From NCBI GenBank assembly GCA_025355595.1, contig JANXZI010000403.1, positions 1-9,022 of the forward strand: 9,022 bases of DNA, read 5' to 3'. This document shows, piece after piece, positions 1 to 5,888 of the stretch; position 1 is the first letter of the stretch; the number at the start of each line of letters is the position of its first letter. Position numbers and translations under genes: made by a program. The notes under the pieces were generated by a model, which saw nothing but the letters and a program-made list of their open reading frames with translations, was not told the origin of the DNA and searched no databases. The DNA comes from Spartobacteria bacterium (GTDB lineage Bacteria; Verrucomicrobiota; Verrucomicrobiia; Chthoniobacterales; Chthoniobacteraceae).

Positions 1-139
1 GGCAAGCGGCGCGGGCCTCGCGGGCAAGGTCACGTCCACGAAACAGCGAGGAAAGCTGTGCGAGGTGACGCTCACGGTGGATTCCGCGCCGGGCGGTTTC
101 AAGGTCGCGGGCCTCGCGCGACTGTGGATCGCGAAGTGA
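1..139 (+). CDS. C-terminal fragment of an unrecognised protein (5' end outside window)
   Basis: An open frame enters from the left edge (first full codon at base 2) and ends with TGA at 137-139, giving the last 45 residues. The tail ends in GLARLWIAK. The alternation of polar and hydrophobic residues in the stretch CEVTLTVDS and the closing VAGLARLWI looks like two beta strands, as at the end of a hot-dog or other small beta-rich domain, but I cannot assign a family. Strong third-position GC supports real coding. It is convergent with the minus-strand gene ending at 271. Confidence 0.5.
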   Translation, partial: ASGAGLAGKVTSTKQRGKLCEVTLTVDSAPGGFKVAGLARLWIAK

Positions 140-145
140 CCTGAA

Positions 146-238
146 GGGGCGACTTCCGACTCGCCCTGTGGCGCCATGCGCCGTGCTTGCGGGTTCGATC
201 TCCGCACTCACACGTTTTTCGGCGACTGGGAAGTCGCC
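146..238. terminator. Hairpin cluster between two convergent genes
   Basis: Three short hairpins fill the gap between the plus-strand stop at 139 and the minus-strand stop at 271. They are GGGCGA (147-152) with TCGCCC (161-166), GGCGC (170-174) with GCGCC (178-182), and GGCGACT (221-227) with AGTCGCC (232-238) around a GGGA tetraloop. GGCGACTTCC at 148-157 is also a perfect inverted repeat of GGAAGTCGCC at 229-238, so an alternative long-range pairing exists. No hairpin is followed by a clean T-run in the right direction, so intrinsic termination is only inferred from position. Confidence 0.3.
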
Positions 239-270
239 GCTCCCGATGTCTTCCACCTCGCAAATCTGCG

Positions 271-1260
271 CTACTTCTCCCCGTCCTCGCCGACTAGCAC
301 CGTCTTGCCCGTCTTGTTGTCCCACAGATACATTTTGATGGGCGCCGTTCCCTGCGTGAAGAACACCCGCTCGCTGCCCTTCACCGAGCTGGCGGCCGTA
401 TTGCGGATCGAGTCTCCGTCGGTCTCGATCAGCTGCACGCTGGCCATGCTCTTGGCCAGATACGCGTAGTGGTCCTTCAGTCCGTCGTTGGCTCCCGAGC
501 CTTCGGCCAGCGCGGACTTTGGATTCATCGCGATGCGCACGAGCTGGCCCATGTGATGACCGCGGAGCGCGACGTAGATGCCCGTGCCCGCAGGCATGAT
601 CGTATCCACATACATGCTGCCGCCATTCGCCGCGTCGGTGTTCAGAAATGCGAGCGGCGCGATGCGCACGCCGTTAGTCACCGTCATGCCATTTCCGCCA
701 TCGTCCTTTTCAAAAGCGCCCTCCCAGAGGTCGCCGTCATTGGCGAAAAAGAAACGTCCATCCGCGGTGAATGCGCTGGCACCGACACCGCCGATGCGCC
801 GGCAGAACGTCGCCTTGAACGTCTTCTCGCCCGGCTTGCGTGCGTAAAAAATTCGCCGTGACTGGCTCTCCTTGTCGGCTCCGGCGATGAACATCCAGTC
901 GGCCAGTGGTGCATCCTTCGACGGCGCGACGGCGAGGTGGCCGGGGTCTTTTGCTTCGCCCAAATCGCAGACCTTGCGCGTGCCTTTCGCATCGTGGACC
1001 CACACGGATTTTTCCGTGAGCAGCAGCACCTCGCCATCACCTCCTGGTGCGAGCGCGAGCACGCCCAAGCCCTTCGGCAAATTGAGCGCGATCTTTTCGA
1101 CCTTCTTCGTTTGCAGATCCACGCGCCGGAGTGCGCCGTCATCGAAGATGGGCACGAAGGTGACGGACTTCCCGTCCGGAGAAAAGGACGCGTCGTTGGC
1201 ATGGCCGGTCGCGAGGAGGAGGAGGCTGAGGATGCAGAGGAGTGAGCGGGAAGTTTTCAT
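271..1260 (-). CDS. Secreted WD40/PD40-like beta-propeller protein
   Basis: A 329-residue protein of unknown specific function. Residues 1-21 form a Sec signal peptide (MKTSR, then a Leu-rich core, then ATGHA), so it is probably periplasmic or secreted. Immediately after it comes a PD40/TolB-type propeller motif, ASFSPDGKSVTFV, and a similar strand-turn motif recurs as SAFTADGRFFFAND near the middle. The pattern of repeated hydrophobic strands with Asp/Gly turns fits a beta-propeller of about six or seven blades. There are no catalytic residues I recognise, so a binding or scaffold role is as likely as an enzymatic one. The start is the ATG at 1260-1258, chosen because the signal peptide begins there; no Shine-Dalgarno is visible upstream. 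It stands alone on this strand, with a 14-nt palindrome about 65 bases upstream. Confidence 0.75.
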   Translation of the reverse strand: MKTSRSLLCILSLLLLATGHANDASFSPDGKSVTFVPIFDDGALRRVDLQTKKVEKIALNLPKGLGVLALAPGGDGEVLLLTEKSVWVHDAKGTRKVCDLGEAKDPGHLAVAPSKDAPLADWMFIAGADKESQSRRIFYARKPGEKTFKATFCRRIGGVGASAFTADGRFFFANDGDLWEGAFEKDDGGNGMTVTNGVRIAPLAFLNTDAANGGSMYVDTIMPAGTGIYVALRGHHMGQLVRIAMNPKSALAEGSGANDGLKDHYAYLAKSMASVQLIETDGDSIRNTAASSVKGSERVFFTQGTAPIKMYLWDNKTGKTVLVGEDGEK

Positions 1261-1324
1261 AAAAGTGGTGGCGTTTGAAATGGATGGGAGGTGGGCCGTG
1301 GCTGCGACGTCACGCTAAACTTCC

Positions 1325-1338
1325 TGTCGCGCGCGACA
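1325..1338. promoter_or_regulatory. Perfect 14-nt palindrome upstream of the propeller gene
   Basis: TGTCGCGCGCGACA is a perfect dyad with 7-nt arms and no spacer. It lies 65 bases upstream of the start codon at 1260, a normal distance for an operator. Only its symmetry and position suggest regulation. In GC-rich DNA a CG-alternating palindrome can also arise by chance. Confidence 0.25.
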
Positions 1339-1407
1339 ACTCATTCCCCGCGAAACGACCGTGCTGATCCGTTTGCGTGACTAGCCGCCCGCAGGCGAGC
1401 CAAGTCC

Positions 1408-1490
1408 GGTGGAACACGACCTCCTGGCGCGTTTCGGGTCTCGCACTTTGCGACCGCCTTGCGAAGCGTGCCCGGAGGTCACGCTCCACC
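1408..1490. repeat. 83-nt imperfect hairpin element, possible dispersed palindromic repeat
   Basis: The left arm 1408-1431 (GGTGGAACACGACCTCC, continuing to 1431) and the right arm 1467-1490 (ending GGAGGTCACGCTCCACC) are inverted copies matching at 19 of 24 positions. The 35-nt centre contains a smaller stem, TCGCA with TGCGA (1440-1444 and 1448-1452). This looks like a REP- or MITE-like palindromic element rather than a terminator, because no T-run follows either arm. Its right arm overlaps the 3' end of the metallo-beta-lactamase remnant and supplies that frame's last codons and TGA stop, which suggests insertion into the tail of that gene. No second copy was found in this window. Confidence 0.5.
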
Positions 1491-1903
1491 TCTCTCGTTC
1501 CACTCCGTGCGAAAGGCCTGCTCCCGCTCCGACACATCGCGATGGTAGCCCTCGCGATCCACGAAGGGGTTCACGCCGCCGGTGCCGATCTTCGCGTGCT
1601 TTTCCACCATGCCGTAGTCGCCGCCGTGCGCGCCGAGGAATAAATCCACGGGCAGCGCTTTCAGCGTGCGGAAGGTCTGCTCGCAGTCGGTGGCGATGGC
1701 CGGGTAGTTCCGGTTGCCCACGAGGACATGTGCCCCTCCGGCGTCGCGACGAGGTAGGAGGCGAGATCCTGCGAGCCGACGTAATACAGGTTCCCCGCGA
1801 TGCGATGCGGCGGGAAGGGCTTCGTCCAAGCACTGGTGTCCAGCCCGGAGGCCCAAGCCGTCCAGCACAGGCCCAGGATCAAAAGAAGACGGTGGAATTT
1901 CAT
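1479..1903 (-). pseudogene. Internally deleted, frameshifted subclass B3 metallo-beta-lactamase
   Basis: Two separated pieces of a subclass B3 metallo-beta-lactamase lie end to end. The 5' piece starts at ATG 1903-1901 with a signal peptide (MKFHRLLLILGLCWTAWASG) and continues through TKPFPPHRIAGNLYYVG and DLASYLVATPEGH, the typical B3 N-terminus. At about 1727-1738 the frame changes and the text jumps to VLVGNRNYPAIATD, then LKALPVDLFLGAHGG, GGVNPFVDREGY and EREQAFR, the typical B3 C-terminus. About 140 residues remain of the roughly 290 usual in the family. The lost middle held the HxHxDH zinc motif and the next zinc histidine; only the histidine of GAHGG, the usual last zinc ligand, is left. 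It cannot be an active lactamase. The tail runs into the hairpin element at 1467-1490. Confidence 0.8.
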
Positions 1904-1990
1904 CGGGACAGCCGAATCCACATCCGCGCGGAAGGCAATGCGAAGCATGGAAGGCCGTCGGCCTGCTTACCGGGAAATCGGCCCTGTCCC

Positions 1991-2014
1991 TGCGGTGGAA
2001 GCGCAAGCACCGCA
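1991..2014 (-). terminator. Hairpin just downstream of vapC
   Basis: TGCGGTG (1991-1997) and CACCGCA (2008-2014) form a perfect 7-bp stem with a 10-nt loop, beginning 14 bases past the vapC stop codon. There is no T-run on the minus strand after it, so it could act as a 3' stabilising or pausing hairpin rather than a proven intrinsic terminator. Confidence 0.25.
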
Positions 2015-2027
2015 CCGTTGCAGATTC

Positions 2028-2447
2028 TCACTCCACCACTCGGTTTCCCGCCTGCCAATTCTCGACATCCAGCCCTTTCACGCGCTGAAACTCCGCACTG
2101 TTCGCCGTCACCAGCGCGCAGCCGTGGGCGAGGCAGATCGCTGCGATGAGCAAATCATGCGGGCCGATGCGTTCGCCCGCCTTTTCCAAATCGTGTCGGA
2201 TTCTCGCGTAGTGCTCCGCGGCAGCGTCATCGAATGGCAGCGAGCGATACGGCCCGAGCGTCTCGCGGACAATCGCCCGCCGCCGCTCCGGCACTCCGTA
2301 TTTCATTGCCCCGTGCAGCAGTTCCGCACGCACCACCGAGCAGGTCAGAATCTCCTCCGGCCTCCGCTCCGCCAGCCGCCTGCGGACCTCACTCGCGGGA
2401 TTCCTCAGGTAGTCAATCCACGCATTCGTATCCAGCAGCCAAGCCAT
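2028..2447 (-). CDS. vapC: VapC-type PIN-domain ribonuclease toxin
   Basis: A 139-residue PIN-domain protein, the endoribonuclease toxin of a type II toxin-antitoxin pair. VapC toxins cleave RNA (tRNA or rRNA in characterised members) using Mg2+ or Mn2+ held by acidic residues. The expected acidic positions are visible: D6 in LLDTNAWIDYL, E42 in VVRAELLHGA and D98 in GPHDLLIAA. The final motif reads LVTANSAEF, where family members usually have a TNN- or TND-type sequence, followed by VKGLDVENW at the C-terminus. I chose the ATG at 2447-2445 over the GTG at 2453 because it overlaps the antitoxin stop as TGATG and has GAGG seven bases upstream, a good ribosome site. It forms one operon with the antitoxin and was probably under its control. 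The target RNA cannot be read from sequence. Confidence 0.9.
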   Translation of the reverse strand: MAWLLDTNAWIDYLRNPASEVRRRLAERRPEEILTCSVVRAELLHGAMKYGVPERRRAIVRETLGPYRSLPFDDAAAEHYARIRHDLEKAGERIGPHDLLIAAICLAHGCALVTANSAEFQRVKGLDVENWQAGNRVVE

Positions 2448-2662
2448 CACCACACCTCGCGCACGGGCGAATCACCCTGCGCGGGACGCTCCATCCGCTC
2501 TCCAGCCAGCACCCCGGCAGTGCGCTCAAAATAACCGGCCGGCCACTGGCTGGCAGGCTCACCCGTGCCACCGATATCCAGCCGCACAGCAGTGCCATCC
2601 GGCAGGTGAATCCCCGCCGGCAGCCTGATCGTGTCGTTCTCGACAATGGCCGTGATGCTCAT
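2447..2662 (-). CDS. vapB: VapB-type antitoxin, AF2212/DUF104-like family
   Basis: A 71-residue protein directly upstream of vapC, sharing one base with it (TGATG), so the two are translationally coupled. The N-terminus reads MSITAIVENDTIRLP, then LPDGTAVRLDI. This resembles the small AF2212-like (DUF104) antitoxins, whose N-terminal strands hold an ENG..LP and LPEGT.V pattern and dimerise as a DNA-binding fold. The C-terminal half (residues 33-71) is polar and probably disordered, as expected for the segment that wraps the PIN toxin and blocks its active site. By analogy the pair should repress its own promoter. The family call is from pattern recognition and is less certain than its role as the antitoxin, which follows from gene order, overlap and size. 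Confidence 0.75.
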   Translation of the reverse strand: MSITAIVENDTIRLPAGIHLPDGTAVRLDIGGTGEPASQWPAGYFERTAGVLAGERMERPAQGDSPVREVW

Positions 2663-2669
2663 GGCGGGA

Positions 2670-2699
2670 AACGTAGCACGTATCCCGGCGAAACCTCAA
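2670..2699 (-). promoter_or_regulatory. Candidate vapBC promoter with overlapping operator
   Basis: On the minus strand a TTGAGG box (2694-2699) and a TACGTT box (2670-2675) are separated by 18 bases, just upstream of the vapB ATG at 2662. The dyad ACGT-gct-ACGT (2671-2681) overlaps the -10 box, the position expected for autorepression by a VapBC complex. Both boxes are weak matches to consensus, and the short leader would leave little room for a ribosome site. Confidence 0.25.
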
Positions 2700-2794
2700 G
2701 CACCGTGCCGAAGTGGATCATCAGTCCGTCCCTCATCCCCAATCGCCCCCGTCGCTTGTGGTTGGCCCCATGACTACGCTTATCGATTGCCTAT

Positions 2795-2900
2795 CAGCCT
2801 GTTGAAAAACACCGGATTCGCGGATCGCAACAGATCGCGGGGCTCGATCCGAGATAGGTTCGGATTCCGCCAAAACCGGCGATCCGGCTGGACAAATGTC
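2795..2900. repeat. Palindrome-rich block, possible insertion-element remnant
   Basis: The block begins with AGCCTGTTGAAAAACACCGG and is dense in inverted repeats. One is CGCG(g)ATC (2819-2826) with GATCGCG (2833-2839). Another is CGGAT..CGCC (2861-2871) with GGCG.ATCCG (2878-2886), a 9-bp stem with a 2-nt bulge. It holds no plausible coding region and sits exactly where the neighbouring BNR-like fragment stops making sense. The CCTGTTGAAAAA string resembles sequence often seen at insertion-sequence ends, but no transposase, target duplication or matching opposite terminus is visible, so mobile origin is only an inference. Confidence 0.25.
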
Positions 2901-3145
2901 TAACAAGGTTTCGAGCGTAAGATGGTTGGTCGGATAGGAGTTGGGCAGGCTGCCGGCGGGAGCGAAGGTCTCGCCACCATCGGTGCTCACATTCACGCGA
3001 CCGAGAGCGTGTTGCCCGTGGCGTCCCTCTCGAACGCGAGGCGGGCGGCGGCGCTGCGATTGTCCCATCCTTTGAAGCCGCTTTTATAGAACAGGCCCTC
3101 CCAGCGCTGTTCGGCGGCATTCCAACTTGCACTATTCAAAACGCG
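2895..3145 (-). pseudogene. Frameshifted fragment with a BNR/Asp-box motif
   Basis: Two minus-strand frames read like one broken protein. From 3145 to 2993 the frame gives NAAEQRWEGLFYKSGFKGWD, then ARLAFERDATGNTLS, and ends at TGA 2995-2993. From about 3002 a second frame gives RVNVSTDGGETFAPAGSLP and runs on to TLETLLDI at about 2895. STDGGETF fits the Asp-box pattern SxDxGxTF/W of BNR repeats, found in sialidases and other beta-propellers. Neither half has a plausible start, and the downstream part merges into palindromic sequence. I read it as a decayed piece of a larger secreted propeller-type gene. The first frame happens to be in phase with the desaturase stop at 3146-3148, but nothing suggests readthrough. 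Function is unassigned. Confidence 0.35.
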
Positions 3146-4036
3146 CTAACTCTTCGGCTCCCTCGGCACGAGCGGGCGGCTTTTTTCCGGGAGGTCGGGA
3201 TCGAGGAAGCCGAGCGCGTGCGGGGGCTTGATGACGCGGACTCCGGCGGCCTTCTGCTCCTCGGCGAACTTCTCGTGGACCTCGCGCATTTTCGTCCAGT
3301 GCAGCTTCGGGCGGAAGTGGTGCTCGGCGTGGTAGCCGTTGTTGAACCAGATGAGATTGTAGAGCCGGTGATAGCTGCTCACGCCCCAGGCGATGGGCAC
3401 CTCGGTGTTCCCGCCGTAGTGGCGGTAGAAGCCATTGAGATACGACAGGCAGTGGCCCAAGTAATAGAAGGGCAGATAGAAGCAGAACATAAAGCGCCAG
3501 TTCAGCCAGAAACCTAATGCCACGAGCGCGACGAATGAGAATATCTCGATCAGGCCGAAACGCGCATCGGCGGGATTCCTGCGTTTCAGCTCGCGATAGA
3601 TGGCCTTTGGATCATCGCGGAAAAAGCTGAGGAAAGTGTAGCTCCACACGCTCTCAGCCTCGCCGTCGTGGCCGTGGCGGTAGATGGAGAGCCAGTCAAT
3701 GGTGCCGCCCTTATCGTCCTGCCGATCGCTGTTGCCCTTGTGGTGCTGCTGGTGAACGCATTCGTAGAATTGCTGCGAGAAGCCGATGGTGACAGACTCG
3801 AGCCAACTGAACGCACGGTTCAGAATCGGCGAGGTGAAATACGGGTTGTGAAGAAAATTGTGGGAGATCCCGTTGATATTCCACGAGATGCTGATCGAGA
3901 AAAGCAGCCCGCAGACCACGACCGCCCACCACGGAAGATGCGGGAATGCGAGAAACATCCCGACAAGACACGCGGCGTGAAAGATGCCCGCAAGCACGGG
4001 AATGAGGTCGGTCTTCGAGTAGGCAAAAATTTTCAC
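3146..4036 (-). CDS. Membrane fatty-acid desaturase family protein
   Basis: A 296-residue integral membrane protein with the three histidine boxes of the fatty-acid desaturase/hydroxylase superfamily, which bind a di-iron centre for O2-dependent C-H oxidation of acyl chains or related lipids. They are HNFLH (59-63), HQQHH (95-99) and HAEHH (236-240). Hydrophobic segments at about 11-31, 36-52, 165-182 and 184-200 give the usual two hairpins, with the His boxes on the cytoplasmic face. Length is close to the shorter bacterial members of the family. The start is the GTG at 4036-4034; no in-frame ATG fits upstream and the N-terminus MKIFAYSKTDL is sensible. No Shine-Dalgarno is visible. The substrate and regiochemistry cannot be read from sequence; a hydroxylase or carotenoid ketolase-like role is a less likely alternative. 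No redox partner is nearby. Confidence 0.85.
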   Translation of the reverse strand: MKIFAYSKTDLIPVLAGIFHAACLVGMFLAFPHLPWWAVVVCGLLFSISISWNINGISHNFLHNPYFTSPILNRAFSWLESVTIGFSQQFYECVHQQHHKGNSDRQDDKGGTIDWLSIYRHGHDGEAESVWSYTFLSFFRDDPKAIYRELKRRNPADARFGLIEIFSFVALVALGFWLNWRFMFCFYLPFYYLGHCLSYLNGFYRHYGGNTEVPIAWGVSSYHRLYNLIWFNNGYHAEHHFRPKLHWTKMREVHEKFAEEQKAAGVRVIKPPHALGFLDPDLPEKSRPLVPREPKS

Positions 4037-4057
4037 GGGGCGGAGCGTAGCCGCGAG

Positions 4058-4603
4058 ATGCGCCCGCGCAAGGGCGTGCCGTATGAGCGATGGCTGGTCG
4101 CGCAGGCTGGGAAGGCGCTCGAAGCAAAAGTGAAGGCCGCCGAGGCGAAGCTTGCTGCGAGCGCGAAGGAGGTCGCCACCCTCGAAGCCGCCGCCGTAAA
4201 AAAGAAAGCCGCGACGGATATTGCGGCGAAAGCTGTTGCAGCCGCGCAGGAGAAATCCGCCGCCGCAAAGACGAAGACGGCCGAGGCGGGGAAGGAAATC
4301 TCCGGGAAGCAGGCCGCATTCGATGTGGCGGTCGCACGCAAGGAGTCGGCGCGCATCAGGGCAAAGTTTGCCGCGCAGATGGTGTCCGAGCTGAAGGCGG
4401 TGATCGCCGCGGGTGACACCGCGAAGTCGGGTGCCTCCGACGACGCCAAGGCTGCGCTCTCCGCAGCGTGGGGCCGCTCATTTGCCGCGGCGGATCTCCT
4501 GCCGCTCGCGCCCGAGCAGCTCTGCTGGTCCGCGATGCAGGCGACGGGACAGATCGCCGCGCAGCGCACCGCGCGGGCGGCTCACTTCGGTTCGATTTTT
4601 TAA
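4058..4603 (+). pseudogene. Ala/Lys-rich coiled-coil fragment, possibly from a DUF1549/DUF1553-type protein
   Basis: A plus-strand frame of 181 codons from ATG 4058-4060. Residues about 10-120 are alanine- and lysine-rich with heptad-like spacing and should form a long helix or coiled coil. Residues about 145-165 read SFAAADLLPLAPEQLCWSAM followed by QATG, which resembles the region near the C-terminus of the large verrucomicrobial/planctomycete DUF1549/DUF1553 proteins (my recollection of that family). The frame ends soon after at TAA. If real, it lacks the N-terminal cytochrome-type domain and the rest of the family's roughly 800-1000 residues. Its apparent start is 21 bases from the divergent desaturase start, too close for separate promoters. 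I therefore read it as a truncated remnant; a genuine small coiled-coil protein is possible. Confidence 0.45.
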
Positions 4604-4635
4604 AACCGTGCCGTCTTGTTGAAGCCGCAACCCGT

Positions 4636-5499
4636 TCACTTGCCCGCAGGCACGGCGACCAGCACGCGAAAGCCCGTGATCGCCAAAGCCTCGGTCGGCT
4701 TGCGGATGGCCGCGCGGCAGTTCAGGACGACCGCCGCATTCGCCGAGTAGCCGCCGCCGCGCACGACATGATTTTTCGGATCGCCGTCCTTCGGGCCGGT
4801 CGGGTCCGTCGCGTCTTCGGGCGGCGCGTCGGCAAAGCAGTCGCGCGTGAATTCGCGGATGTTGCCGTGCATGTCATACACGCCCCAGGCGTTCGGAAGC
4901 TTCTCGCCGCCACGATGCGGTCTGCCCCCGGAATTCGCGCCATACCAGCCGGCCTTGTCGAGGTCGGCGATGGTGTTGCCGCTGTGATACGCCGTGGTCG
5001 TTCCGGCGCGGCACGCATATTCCAACTGCGCCTCGGTGGGAAGCTGCACCTCGCGCCCGAGCTGCTGGCCGAGCTTCTCGCAAAAGTCCTGCGCGTTTTG
5101 CCACGACACGTTATGCACCGGCAGATCATCGCCCTTGGTGCCGCTCGGATTTTCGCCCGTCACCTTTTCATATTGCGCCTGAGTCAGCTCGAATTTGCCG
5201 AGGTAAAACGGCCTGGTGATCGTGACCTTGTGCTGCTTCTCCATGGCCGATTGCTGTTCCGTCTTCGCCTCGCCGGCCGGACTTCCCATGACAAACGCGC
5301 CCGCCGGAATGAGTACGCCCTCCCATTTCACATCGCCGCCGAGGTCGAGCGTGAGCGTCGGCGCGAGACTGGCGCGCTTCGCATATTCGGCGACGGTTTC
5401 CTTGCCGTCCCACTGCGGGTAGCTCGCATCGGCAGCGACGGAGAATGTTGCGAGGAAGAAAAACAGAACGACGGTTTGGAGAATGCGGGACAGTTTCAT
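4636..5499 (-). CDS. Secreted formylglycine-generating-enzyme-like (SUMF1 domain) protein
   Basis: A 287-residue protein with a signal peptide (residues 1-24, Phe/Leu core, ending VAADA). The lead-in WDGKETVAEYAKRA is followed by a C-type-lectin-fold FGE-sulfatase/SUMF1 domain from about 62 to 282. Landmarks are LIPAGAFVMGSP (63-74), PVHNVSW (127-133), QLPTEAQLEYACRAGTTT (152-169), PNAWGVYDMHGN (202-213), VVRGGGYS (245-252) and GFRVLVA (276-282). True FGE oxidises a sulfatase Cys to formylglycine using a Cys pair near the C-terminus. Here that stretch reads GYSANAAVVLNCRAAIRKP, with only one Cys, so formylglycine generation is doubtful. The usual EWEYACRAG and HGNVWEW are changed to QLEYACRAG and HGNIREF. 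The ATG at 5499-5497 is preferred because the signal peptide starts there, although the frame stays open back to 5817. Confidence 0.82.
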   Translation of the reverse strand: MKLSRILQTVVLFFFLATFSVAADASYPQWDGKETVAEYAKRASLAPTLTLDLGGDVKWEGVLIPAGAFVMGSPAGEAKTEQQSAMEKQHKVTITRPFYLGKFELTQAQYEKVTGENPSGTKGDDLPVHNVSWQNAQDFCEKLGQQLGREVQLPTEAQLEYACRAGTTTAYHSGNTIADLDKAGWYGANSGGRPHRGGEKLPNAWGVYDMHGNIREFTRDCFADAPPEDATDPTGPKDGDPKNHVVRGGGYSANAAVVLNCRAAIRKPTEALAITGFRVLVAVPAGK

Positions 5500-5691
5500 G
5501 ATGGCGGATGGGTTCATTGGATCGGTTGGCAGCTTAAAAAACTTCGCCACCATCGTGACCCTATTGTTTGGGGATGCCTTCATCGCCGACCGCGGCGTGC
5601 GCCGCAAATTCGGCGGCATCGAGCTTCGCATCGCGCGGCGACTCGCCGGCGCTGAGAAAAATTCGCGCCGCCTTTGGTTCCGCCCGAAAGC

Positions 5692-5817
5692 GCGGATGTC
5701 GCGGTTGAACTCGACCTGCGCGGGCCGCGGCGGCTCCTCGCTGCGCGCCGCGACCAGCGGTGCGAGCACGGACGGCGCGAGAATTCGCAGGACTCTGTGC
5801 GGGAGGGGAAATGTCAT
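5692..5817 (-). pseudogene. N-terminal remnant resembling a PSCyt1/DUF1549 secreted protein
   Basis: From ATG 5817-5815 the frame gives MTFPLPHRVLRILAPSVLAP, a short signal-peptide-like sequence, then PPRPAQVEFNRDIR. The VEFNRDIR string is the usual entry to the planctomycete-type cytochrome domain (PSCyt1) of DUF1549 proteins, where it is followed by a CxxCH haem motif. Here the next codons read AFGRNQRRREFF with no CxxCH, and no frame restores one. The frame stays open, without a stop, into the FGE-like gene at 5499, so automatic annotation may fuse the two. The stretch 5500-5691 shows no convincing conserved coding. I read it as the 5' stub of a deleted gene. Confidence 0.45.
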
Positions 5818-5888
5818 GGATGCAAACGCGGGGATGCACCAGACCTAACCCGCGCGCCGGGGTGGTTCGAGGATTTCCTCAGCGCCGC

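Noticed and set aside
1381..2015. Minus-strand open frames of 150 and 178 codons taken as intact genes
   Set aside because: Only the last 80 or so residues of the 178-codon frame look like a real protein (the lactamase C-terminus); the rest is out of frame with the lactamase N-terminus. The 150-codon frame is a shadow running through the hairpin element.
2993..3148. Readthrough of the desaturase stop codon into the BNR-like fragment
   Set aside because: The frames are in phase across TAG at 3148-3146, but the BNR-like text has no relation to desaturase C-termini; a one-in-three coincidence is enough.
3668..4057. Upstream extension of the 4058-4603 plus-strand frame back to an ATG at 3668
   Set aside because: This part is antisense to the desaturase, whose three histidine boxes make the minus strand the real coding strand; the extension has the composition of a shadow frame.
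4468..5655. Long plus-strand open frame of 395 codons
   Set aside because: It lies antisense to the FGE-like gene, which carries clear SUMF1 motifs; its Arg/Ala-rich translation is typical of the reverse strand of GC-rich coding DNA.
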